A stretch of DNA of 64,000 nucleotides from Pelargonium x hortorum (Eukaryota; Streptophyta; Magnoliopsida; Geraniales; Geraniaceae): positions 62,001-126,000 of the forward strand of contig JAYMTJ010000009.1 of the NCBI GenBank assembly GCA_036897525.1, written 5' to 3'. The position numbers and the translations under genes were made by a program. A model generated the notes under the pieces. It made no database searches, was not told the origin of the DNA, and saw only the letters and a list, made by a program, of their open reading frames with translations. The number at the start of each line of letters is the position of its first letter. The first letter of the stretch is position 1. This document shows, piece by piece, positions 36,266-46,139 of this stretch.

Positions 36266-37258
36266 GAACGAGAAAAAAGAGAGAAATATACATACCTTGC
36301 TAACTTTTTAATACCGCTACTTTGACTCAAGCAATCCAATAATTGGGATCTCTATTTAAGTTATTTTCTTCCCGACCTGGGATTTCGACTCTTGAAAAGA
36401 AGTAAACAAAGATAGAAGTTTGTTATATAGTGAACCTTGTTTTTCTCGTTGAAAAGAACTCAAATTGAAAATTGAAACTCTATATGAGTCTTGTACCCGT
36501 TGACTAGAGCTAGAGGATCCTGGGTAGGTTGATATATCCTACAAACTTGATCATACTAATTCCTTAACAGATGAGAGGCCCTTTCCTCTACAGGGTGTTT
36601 TATCAAATCAAAGTTATTCTCCTTATTCAAATTTTAGTTATGTTATGATCTATCTGGGGCAGAGAAAATGCCTTTGGTAGGGGGCTTTTTTTCAGACAAA
36701 GAGCAACTGGTGGGGTAAACATGCACCAACAACTGCGCAGGATTCCTAATACGAATTTTTATTAGTAATTGCTCTTATTTAATGTCATGAGCTAGGTAAC
36801 ACGCATTGCTCTTCAATCTGCTAACAAATTCTGAAATTACTTCTCGAAATTCTTTGGGGACTCCTTTCTTTTACACCAAATTTTGGCATTTAAAATTCAT
36901 TATTTTGGGATTGTAGTTTAATCCTCGGTTAGATCTTTTACTTAATCCTTGATTTTTTATTAGCTAAATAGGTTACTTTACTTTCTCAAGGGTTTGCCTC
37001 AATTGTTATCCAAAAAAGAGTAAGACTTCAAAGAATCACCTGTTTTTGTGCTGTACTACTGCTTAGGAATTGAGCTGGCTTTTCTTCTTTGAATTAAGGG
37101 CTTCAAGTTTTACTAAATAGAGAAAATGGAGACCAGGGTACTATTTAATAGGGAAATCTCCTTATCCTTATATGACTTTTTGAAATTAAAGCAGAATCTT
37201 ATAATTCGGTACATAAAAAGGATTCGCCTTCTAAAAACTACTTTTAAGCTGACTATTA
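36266..37258. other. Gene-free AT-rich spacer
   Basis: No supportable feature. The overlapping plus and minus frames around 37113-37371 cross the tRNA-like locus and are by-products. Confidence 0.5.
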
Positions 37259-37261
37259 TTT

Positions 37262-37335
37262 TGTATCCCAGGACCGTGCGATTCGAACCACTGACAAACC
37301 ATTTTTTATTACTTTGTTCTGCCAAGCATGAATTT
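37262..37335 (-). pseudogene. Degenerate tRNA-Phe-like sequence, copy 1
   Basis: On the minus strand, GGCAGAACAAAG is followed by TTTGTCAGTGGTTCGAATCGCAC. tRNA-Phe(GAA) of plant mitochondria has, as I recall it, GAGCAAAGGACTGAAAATCC and then GTCAGTGGTTCGAATCCAC. A stem ACAAA/TTTGT survives, but its loop has grown to 14 bases without a GAA. The T stem GTGG pairs with CAC only if the extra G is bulged out. It is one of three Phe-like loci here, with 41311-41377 and 44048-44120. Confidence 0.45.
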
Positions 37336-38162
37336 GACTTCATTTTAATAAAGCTTTTTCTTTATTTATAATTTATAGGTTATTTCTCGAGGAATTCTGA
37401 GGGTATATGCTTGCAGGTAATTAGAGAGTAATAACTTTCCTAAAAGCGCATAAGGCATATAAAATCCAGAAGATCTAGATTTATATCCTTGATAGGTAGC
37501 ATGTATAACCAACCGTATATCCAGCCCAGGAGTTCCTTTTAAGCGCTCCTTAACAACCCACTTTAGTTATGTAAAGATTAAGACTGCAAGAAATATGCCC
37601 CTAATTTTGAAAAGTCAGTTTTTAGGTATCAGCTATAAGCATCGAGATTTCCGCCCTGGAGAATATACAATCAAAGATTAATTAGACTCAGTGTGTGCCA
37701 GAGCTAAGAAAGACTTGTATAAGCAGTCTCCATTACTAAAAAGAGATACGAGCTGAATAGGGCATGAGTAGTACTCCAAGAGATGAACAAGGACTGGAAT
37801 GCCTATAAGCACAGAAGCTGTTTAGTATATAGTATATCTTCAAGAAAGTAGTTCATTAGGTGTTTACCTTATTATGTTTCAAAATAACAAGGGTTCCCTT
37901 TATTATTCTAGCTTTACCTTTACTTGAGAAGCTGCTATTCGATAAACTTTTTGGAAAAAAGGGCGGCCTTCTCTAACAAATTGTGGGCTTACCTGATTGA
38001 CTACTAAGTGATGCCTTGGTAAAACAGAAATATTAATTGAAAGATTATTACCTCAAATAAAGTAAACGAAAATTTAGACTTCTTATTCTAACCAGTTCAA
38101 GTAGAGGCTATGGAGTATTTGTAATACCCCTCTTTTACTAGGACTAGTACTAATATTGGCTT

Positions 38163-38232
38163 TTGAGGTCTCTGAAACTCGGTTAAAACGCAGTAGGTAC
38201 TGTACGACAGGCACAGGTTCAATCAGCCTGAA
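38163..38232 (+). pseudogene. tRNA-like sequence of unknown isotype
   Basis: CTGAAACTCGGTTAAAACGC resembles a D arm, and GGCACAGGTTCAATCAGCC resembles a T region. Between them CAGTA/TACTG forms a stem with only two bases between its arms, so no anticodon loop exists. The sequence lies within overlapping short frames on both strands (38083-38344) that I do not consider genes. Confidence 0.3.
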
Positions 38233-38751
38233 ACTAGAAAGGTATCCTATATTAATTATTTTTCCAAGCAGTGTCTTTTGCAACATCTCAACTAAAAAAA
38301 CAGGGACTCTTTTACAACTCTCCAAAGCCGGTCTAAACTGCTAGATTTGACTCTATTGCCGCCCCTTTCCCCTTTCTAAAAACTTCAGTAATTTGACAGT
38401 GTTATAGGTAGAAAAAACTGCTAAGCTAATCTTTCTTTATATTATTATCCGCATTCGGACACTCCATTTTGGCAAGCCCTTGCAAAGTAGTTTTTGTTGT
38501 AAGTGACTCGGCTTTTTCAAGTTCAGGTAAGACAAAAATAACTCAAGGACATAAAACCTTGTTGGATAACAAATTCAGTCAAAGGTTACATCCCGCTTAC
38601 TAGACTATTGCTTGTAGAGAAGACACCGTAGTAGCTTTGTCAAGACAACCCCTTTCACTCTTCTATTAAATTTATACTCCTGAAGGAGACCTATTTATCT
38701 TATGCTATTCTTTCTTCCTTAAATTGCTAAAAACCAAGGTTTTCTAAAGAG

Positions 38752-38822
38752 TCCCCGAGGCTTGAACCCTTGCTTGTAGGTAAAATAGGCTGCACTCTAA
38801 CTGTTCAAGGCAGAGCTTCGGC
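38752..38822 (-). pseudogene. Degenerate tRNA-like sequence, TTT-containing anticodon region
   Basis: On the minus strand, ACAGTTAGAGTGC suggests a D arm and CCTATTTTACC an anticodon region that could be read as TTT. AAGGGTTCAAGCCTCGG suggests a T arm with only the inner three pairs left (one of them G-T). The acceptor is not found. Lys is possible but not established. Confidence 0.35.
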
Positions 38823-38829
38823 TAATACG

Positions 38830-41305
38830 TAATCCTTTAGAAGGATTCACAGAGATAGTCACTTTATTTGTGAGCCTGTAACTGCTCCTTATATTCAATC
38901 TATTCTTGAGTAGCTATTTATGAGGTTGTACTAATGGAATTTTTATGAAGTATCATTATTCTTGTGCTCTGGAGAAGTAATAACCAAGTTCTTTTTAGAT
39001 ATTCCGGGGCCTTTCTATTTCTAATTATGTAACAAAAAACTATTTGGAGATATGAATAAAGTACTGAAAAATAGATTAAGATAATCTTATAAATTCTTGT
39101 TTCTTATCTTAGGGTAAGTAGAATAGAAAGGTTTTAAAGGTCTAAAGTCTTAAAAATTTGTATTAACCTTTTTGGATCATACAGTACAAGTTGTCTACCC
39201 TATAGTCTTAATTTGGCTTCAAGCAAGTGTTACTAAGTATAGTAACTTGTTCATTTAAGATAAGTAGTAAGCGCTTTGTAAGTTATTCTTAGAGTACTCT
39301 TTTACTATAGATAGCTGTAGAACCCTAATTAGCCTAGCCAGGTATTTTAGTTTTATCTGAGTTACTAAAATTTCTTTGTTGTTCTGTCTATACACTCTTG
39401 TAACTAACTACTTACTGCGTTTCACTTAAAGTTAAAGTAAGATGCCTACTAACTAAAGAAAAGCTTGAAGTTTATCCATCAAAAATACAACAATATTAGA
39501 TTGAATTTGAAGGAATACCCATGTTAAATATTAAACTTAAACTAACCCCATTTTCTTAAGCAAACCTCTTATTTCATTTAAGTCAAATTTGTTATTCTAA
39601 TATTTCTTTAACTATTTTAAGCCTTCCTGTTCACTGAGTTCAGCCAAGATAAAACCTTGCCTTGTGACTTCCCTTACTTTAGAATCCTTTGTTTTTTGAC
39701 AAGAATTGCTTCGATTTTTGACTTTCTAAACGAAATAGAAATTATATATACGACTAGGAAAAGACTGCTCAGTTTGTAAAATAAAAGTAACTTATAATGG
39801 CAGTCTTCGTTTTAGTGACTTTACTTGTAATGATGTATAGGTATTTAAGGAGTCAAACTAAGCTTCAAATTATAACTCGAGTTGTTAAAAAGATAAACTA
39901 AATAAAACTAGGAATCCTTGACTTGAGAACAGGGATCCTTTAAAACCTATAATACAAGGAAATAGGTGCATAACTCTTATATAACTTGACCCGAGTCTTT
40001 TTAGCCTCTTAGTCTAATCAATTATTATTGAAGTATGTCTGGAACCCCCTTTTAATTATTTTACGATGCATGAGATTTATCCTACCCTTAATCGGCACCC
40101 TTAGCTGCTTTGAAGCCTATATATGTTACATTAAACTAGAAAGAAAAGGGGTCATTTTTTAGATTACAAACCTACTTGTTGTTATGGAAGAGGGACCCAG
40201 AGAGTTTTGAGGTTGAGTATTTACTACCATTAATTTAATAATTTATTGTAGGTTTTCTAGACTTTAATAAAGATCTGTACCTGAGTAACTTTCTTTAATT
40301 CTTTAATTATAAAACATATTAGATAGTTGGATGAAAAGCTGCTCTGGATGCTGCGAGAAAGACTTTTGGCATATGCACTCCGAGCGTTCTTAATAGAAGA
40401 AGATAGTTATTAATTCTGCAGTATCCTTTCTTCTTTTTAGATATTAATGAAATTCTTAGTCTAAGTCACTTAGTTGATCTACACTATTTAGTTTCTGGGA
40501 AAAATTCTTTATTAAACAGAGTTTCGTAGAACCTGCGTCGTCTCATATAGAATCTAAAAAGGGAGATTAGGAAATAAAGAGAATTATTACGGCAGTCTTA
40601 GTAAGAATTTCCAATTATCTTTCTAATACTGGAATTGTCCTAGAGTGCCCTTACCCTTAGAATCGGAAGTAAAGGAATCCTTTAGAATAAGAAATAATAG
40701 AAAAAGATACGTAGAGGGTACACTGTTGTAAACTTGTAATAGAGAATTTTTCAGAGAGAAATAGGGACACTTGTATACTCTAACCTTGTTTCAATTATTT
40801 GAAGATATATGCTGATATGTCGAAAGACTATCCTTTCTTTTATAGCTTACGCCACTGAACTTAAACTCATAAGCTTTTTAATCTAGTCAGAAATTAAGTC
40901 GTTTAAGAGTTTTTGTAGTTTATAGTCATATACGTTGGTATCTACTTATATCTGATATCTTTGTAACGAACGGCGTTCGCTCGGTTAAGTATTACGTTAA
41001 GTTGTATTCCAGTCAATGACTAAAGAAGTTTAGTATTCAATTTTCTAAGAATAACGGACTCTAGATAGTACAGAAAGACCTTATATTTGCAATTATGTGT
41101 GGTGAATCTGAACGAAAAAGAGTACTCTCCTTGTTTCAATTTAAGAAGTATCCGTTAGTAACGTTTTATTGACAAGCATAGCCTTCGTTAGTATTCTTTG
41201 TAAGTTATTTACTTGTTTTATACCAATTACTAGGCTAGGTATTTCTTTTTCCTGTCTATTGTCCCGAGATTGAGATTGAGCTCTTCTTTGTTTTTATCCT
41301 TTCTT
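38830..41305. other. Gene-free AT-rich spacer
   Basis: No gene, RNA or notable repeat seen beyond the general palindromes. Confidence 0.55.
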
Positions 41306-41310
41306 ATTTT

Positions 41311-41377
41311 GCTCATAAGTCGACTTGAACCACTGATCAAAGGCTTTTCTTTGCTCTGTCAACCAAACTATACATCC
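41311..41377 (-). pseudogene. Degenerate tRNA-Phe-like sequence, copy 2
   Basis: The minus strand reads GACAGAGCAAAG, AAAAGCCTTTG, then TCAGTGGTTCAAGTCGACT. This follows tRNA-Phe(GAA) closely, except that bases equivalent to GACTG in the anticodon loop are missing, so no GAA remains. CAAAG/CTTTG still pairs, now around a 6-base loop. The acceptor GGATGTA/TATGAGC pairs at 5 of 7 with wobbles. The T stem AGTGG/CGACT pairs at 4 of 5 with a G-G clash. It cannot read Phe codons as it stands. Confidence 0.5.
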
Positions 41378-41379
41378 GG

Positions 41380-43055
41380 AAAGTCAGTCAGTTCTCTCTT
41401 TCAGCAGAATTCCTTAAAAATCTTGTACTAATCAAAAGTTTACTAGTTTGTATATACGTTGATTCTGGAATTTGATACCCGATCATAAGACTAGGTATCC
41501 GTATAAGGACTTTGCTTCTCCCTGTCTAGTCCGCTCTAGTTACAGCATTTCGCTACTTATTTATACCGTATCCGATGCGCCGATTCACAATTCGAAAGTA
41601 GCTCAGTCCCTTGTACAGTAACAGGAACCCTCTTCTCTTAGTACAAAAGAGAGACAGCCTTCGCCCTGGGATCTTACATGGCCTGAAAATCTGAATAGTT
41701 ATCCTAAATTCTTAATCTATAGATACTTTAAGAGTTTTGTTTCTGACTATTGAAAGGCTAATTCTAGAAGAGGTCAGTTTTCATTTGGTTTTTAAAGTAA
41801 AGGTATACCCTGCTCTAAATATTGAGTATAGTAGCCTTTAAGGAGCTGCGCAAAGCGATTGGCAAAAAAGTTTATATAAAGTTTTACCTTACAGAGGTAT
41901 CCCAAATACTTAAAGAAAAAGTTTCCTTGAGTGCTAGGAACTTGTTGGTAGAACCGGATATAAATGACATTTTTCTCTTTTTTCATTTTAAAAGGATGTA
42001 CTTATATTTAGTATTAGACTACAGAATTATATATACATTACAGTGAAAATAATTAGAATACCTTTACCTAACTAGGAATTCCTCCTTAATCTGTCACGAA
42101 AAAGCTCTGGTTTTTTGTGCCCGGTTGACTTAAATGAACCCACTTATCTTTTTCAAGGGATTTCTTTGTCAATTCTTTATAGGGCCCCGTATCTATGTGC
42201 AATCAAAAGAGGTTTTTTATGAACTATTTTCTACTACCCTCCGGGGGTCCATTGACTACTAACAAGAAAAATGAAAGGGGGGTTTCCTTCTTTTTATATT
42301 ACTGAAAGCAACTAAGCTATCTTACGTATTTTATTTTGACTAATAAAAGGATACTATTAAAAGAGGTTTCGTATAATCTATCTAAGCGATTGATTTGTTA
42401 GAAGATCTATACACTGACTAAAACTTGCATAGATATTTAGCAGCAGGATCCCCTAGTCTATTAAGAACATTTTATTAGTACACACTAATACTAATTAATG
42501 CCTCAGCTTTTTGTTTGAAAAATCCTTACCTTTTGGCTTTGTGAAATAAATCGAGGGCTGCAGGCAGTTACAGCTTGAATGTAAGATATGAATAAGAATA
42601 GAAATGAAAGCATATCAATTCCCTAAAACGGGGACAATATTTTAAGGTATACCAACTCTTTAATTAATAAAGTATCTATTTTTCGTATCAAAGCAAATTA
42701 AGCTAAAGTTTAGGAAATGCTTCAAGCCAAGCTTGCTTTAAATGACAAAACTACCCCGATCTTGGGGCTATGAAGCAGGGTCAAAGTCAGCGGCACCAAT
42801 TACCAATTATACATAATATTCTAATACCAATTGTTAATAGATACCGTGTGAACAGCTGAGCGCAACTTGAGATCAAAAGATAACGCAAAGTTTTACAAAT
42901 GCAGTACCTACTACACGCGGAGGACCGAACAACTCAAGATTAAGCTAGAACTGATACTCGTTTCGGTCTGTAATAAGCGGCGATTTTTTTAATTACTTCA
43001 CTTGTTCCATTGCTAAATCAAACTAAAATGTATTGATCTTTAGATACACGGATAC
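41380..43055. other. Gene-free AT-rich spacer
   Basis: Overlapping frames at 41792-41986 (minus) and 41822-42046 (plus) mirror each other and carry no motif. GGTATACC lies at 41802 and 42646, GGAATTCC at 42075. Confidence 0.55.
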
Positions 43056-43060
43056 CCTGA

Positions 43061-43115
43061 ACAACGCAAATTGAACCCGCATTTGTCGTAAAAGGTTAAT
43101 TGCACTTTACCTTAT
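43061..43115 (-). pseudogene. tRNA-like remnant
   Basis: The minus strand reads AAGGTAAAGTGCAATTAACC, then GACAAATGCGGGTTCAATTTGCG. The T loop TTCAATT recalls tRNA-Ile(CAU), but no CAT is present and the T stem does not close properly. The identity is a guess only. Confidence 0.25.
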
Positions 43116-44045
43116 AAGTGAAAAACAGGATAACTCTAACTCCTGAGTTAACAAACAAAGTCATTTCCCTGGCCAATGTAAACACTACTATAGATTGTGT
43201 ATCGTCTGTTAGATATGTATTCCTATGCAATTAAGGGTTCTCTTATGATTCTTAAACTTTGACTACGACTTTAGCTTATTTCTCCAAGAGGAGCACTCCT
43301 ATAAAAGAGAGGAAAAGCGCTTGCAAATACAAGCTAATTTCACAAGACAAGCTTGCCTAAATCCGTAAATTGACCAAAGTTTGTTGCCTTTCTTTATGAG
43401 TTTTGGAATTCCAATTATGACTCAAAAGGAATTCTCGTTTAGTGGATATTTCTTGGTATAAAGTGGCTCGAAAGAGGATAGCACTTTTTTATATACGGTA
43501 ATTCAGAATGAAAGAAAGTCTCGTTTCAAAAAAAAGGATAGAATCAGCCGCAAGTCAATTGACTTACTCGTTTCGTATTTGGTTTTAGGACCCGGGCTAT
43601 TTCCCGAAAACAGAGTAAAAAGGGGATAGCTACCTTATTCGTTTGGATAGACAAGATACTTTTACTTAAGGGTTTCTCGTTAATCTAGATTTTTTATTCT
43701 AAGCTTTTTGTTAGATAAGATAGCTTTTACTTAAATAAAAGAGTTTTAAAAAGTCTTTATTATTCCTGAATTGTAAGTTTTAGAAAGAGCTGTGTAGCTG
43801 TAAAAAAAGTAAGGAGTTTGGCAGTAATGTAGAGTTAAGGAGTAAGCCAGGTTGTCTCTTGTCAAGTATTGTCTTGAACTGAGTATTTCAGTAAAGGGTA
43901 TAATAAAAAATCTTATAAGTAATGCTTTATTAAAGTAAGGCAAACTAAAGGCCTAAACTGTACGTATAAAAAAAAGGAAAATTATAATGAATATAGACAG
44001 ACTTTTGTATGTATGATAGAAACCCTGATAAAAAGGGGGGTATCT
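43116..44045. other. Gene-free AT-rich spacer
   Basis: GGAATTCC at 43405. The minus frame 43746-43943 is unremarkable. Confidence 0.5.
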
Positions 44046-44047
44046 CA

Positions 44048-44120
44048 GCTCATACAGTTCCGTCAGTTAGAGCAAAAGCACTTAAAAGCCTTAGGTCAGT
44101 GGTTAAAGTCCATTTTAGGC
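44048..44120 (+). pseudogene. Degenerate tRNA-Phe-like sequence, copy 3
   Basis: The order GCTCATA, CA, D arm GTTC-CGTCAGTTA-GAGC (44057-44073, 4 of 4 pairs), anticodon loop CTTAAAA (44081-44087), TCAGTGG, T loop TTAAAGT, CCAT, TTTAGGC (44114-44120) is full length. The acceptor pairs at 5 of 7, and the T stem GTGG/CCAT pairs fully with one G-T. The anticodon reads TAA, not GAA, and the anticodon stem (AAGCA/GCCTT) keeps 3 of 5 pairs. The T loop has A where C56 is expected. It is either a relic of tRNA-Phe or, less likely, a recruited Leu(UAA) reader. Confidence 0.5.
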
Positions 44121-44369
44121 AGACAAGCAAGAGAAACACTTAATTCAGTTTTTAGTAAATAGGAAAGAAACTCTAAGGTTTTCTCTGAAATCCTATAAGC
44201 AAATTTTATAATAATCAAAATGGGACTTAACTTAATACTTAATAAAGGAAAAGGAGTTTTGTGCTAAATTCAGCTCCTCTAAGGACTTTTTCCAAGTAAA
44301 TTAAGTGGATCCGTAAGGGTACCCCCTTAAATTATAGTTTGGTCACAGCTCTTTTATTTGTTTATTCAA

Positions 44370-44424
44370 GTAGCAAAAGCGGTAATTTAATCTGGTTAGA
44401 GCATGGTTACTAGAAACAGAAAGC
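44370..44424 (+). pseudogene. tRNA 5'-half-like remnant
   Basis: GCGGTAATTTAATCTGGTTAGAGCATGG looks like an acceptor 5' strand and D arm. The following ACTAGAAACAG gives no clear anticodon arm, and no T arm follows. It lies about 250 bases after the Phe-like copy 3, on the same strand. Confidence 0.3.
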
Positions 44425-44429
44425 TCCTA

Positions 44430-46055
44430 CAAAACGTCTTGTATCTTTTTTTCTCTTGAGGCGTAAGACTCAAAAAATCGGCACATCGCGAAGTACACCC
44501 AATAAAGCCCCCGGGTTTTGACTATTATAAGTTCCTTGTTTTTGAAAGTTTTTTAGTATAATCAGAACTTTTATCTATAAAGCTTTAGACAACTATAAAG
44601 ATGAGTAGTTTCTAAGGAGTTTGTTTTTGAACTTACGACTTTTGGGAGATTTATTTGATGATGTACTCTTTATATTTCTAGGTTTGCTCCAATATGAGGA
44701 TTCTTGGATTCTCTCAGATCAGAAAAAAAAAGTTTCACTTTCGAAATCTAGTATGCAAGTGTTATTTAATTATATCGGTACACTATACCCTTTTTTAATA
44801 AGACCTGGTTTCAAGTAGTTATAAACCTCCTTCCGGTTCTAGACAATAGCTGAGGAGAATACCCTGACTGATTGTTATCATTCCTAAGTTCGAGAGTGCT
44901 AAAAGCTATTAAACTGGGTATACCAAGTGACAGAATCCTGTAAGTGTTCACGAAGGAATTCCTTATTAATAAACTTATTCCAGAGTGGTTTGCTTTACTT
45001 AGTACTTAGTATGAGACTCTTTAACTCCTGTAAGGTAGCTTCAAGACCTATAGAGGGAACCGCTAAGCAAGTATACTCGGTTTTCTATAGACACTAAAAA
45101 AACCTCTTTAAAGTAAGTCGTATAATAAATAATAAGGGATTTTTGAGAGTTAATTAATCCTTTTCTACTGAACTACAAAAATAGGAAGCTACCCTTTAGA
45201 ATAAACCTTTGCCAAAAAGGGAATTTCCGTTACAGCGACTCGGCTTAATATGTAAAAGTAGGGGCCTGTTAAATATATACCAGAGAAAGAGTTTTATTCA
45301 TTTAGCAATTTTTCTTAATTTTTATAACGTTAACTAAAAACTCCATGCACGACGAGGCTTCAAAAGTTCTGTTTAGTGGGAAAATTCCATACCTTAATCT
45401 TAGAGACCTCGTTTATTATTTAATTTATAAGACTTTTGATTACACCTAATATCGCAAATCTTATCCCAGCCCAGTAAAGTTGAGTTAGAACCTTAGCGAC
45501 AAAATGAGTAAGACAAGGGTGGTGGATCTCTAATAGAATCTTTCTTTAATCTATATAATTAAAAACTCATGGGATACCCCACAGTATTTGTAGTCTGCTA
45601 CCACTCTGATTAAAAGAGCTTTAGTAAGCCGGGAGCCTAAAAAGTTAATCACAGTATGCAGCTCACCGATAAGGGTCTTCCTCATTAGGAGGAGCATGTT
45701 GAGGTCTATTATATCCCTTGTTAAAACAAAGTACTAAACTAGTACAAGCAGGTAACTCTCGAAATTTATAGCCAGGGCTCGATGACATTTGCTCTCAGTT
45801 AGATTTGCTATCAGTTAGGGTGTCCCAGGGACTGGTTTAATAACTCCTGAACAAAGCTTAGTAAAAGGAACCCTACAACATGGGTGGGATATTCTTATTC
45901 TACCTGTTTAGTACTTATAGTAAAATGCTATTTCTATTTCGACTGATTTAAGTAATATTGACTTAGTATCAAAGCGAGTACTCGAGAATTCCTTAAATAA
46001 GGGTTTTTGTTGATTATATATTGTATTGAGAGCAGAGGGGGAACCGTATAGAGCT
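44430..46055. other. Gene-free AT-rich spacer
   Basis: GGTATACC lies at 44917 and GGAATTCC at 44955. The plus frame 44621-44818 shows no motif. Confidence 0.5.
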
Positions 46056-46056
46056 G

Positions 46057-46081
46057 TGGAGTATAGCCGAGCGGTAAGGTA
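46057..46081 (+). pseudogene. tRNA-Gln 5' fragment
   Basis: This 25-base stretch, starting TGGAGTATAGCC and ending GCGGTAAGGTA, matches the first third of plant mitochondrial tRNA-Gln(UUG) as I recall it at about 22 of 25 positions. It includes the acceptor 5' strand and D arm. Downstream (CTTTTTAATTATC) no anticodon or T arm can be found. It is therefore a truncated copy, separate from the Gln-like copy at 11754-11820. Confidence 0.5.
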
Positions 46082-46139
46082 AGCTTTTTAATTATCTTCC
46101 TGGATCCAGAAACGGGTGTGGTAAAACTCGAAAACAGGC

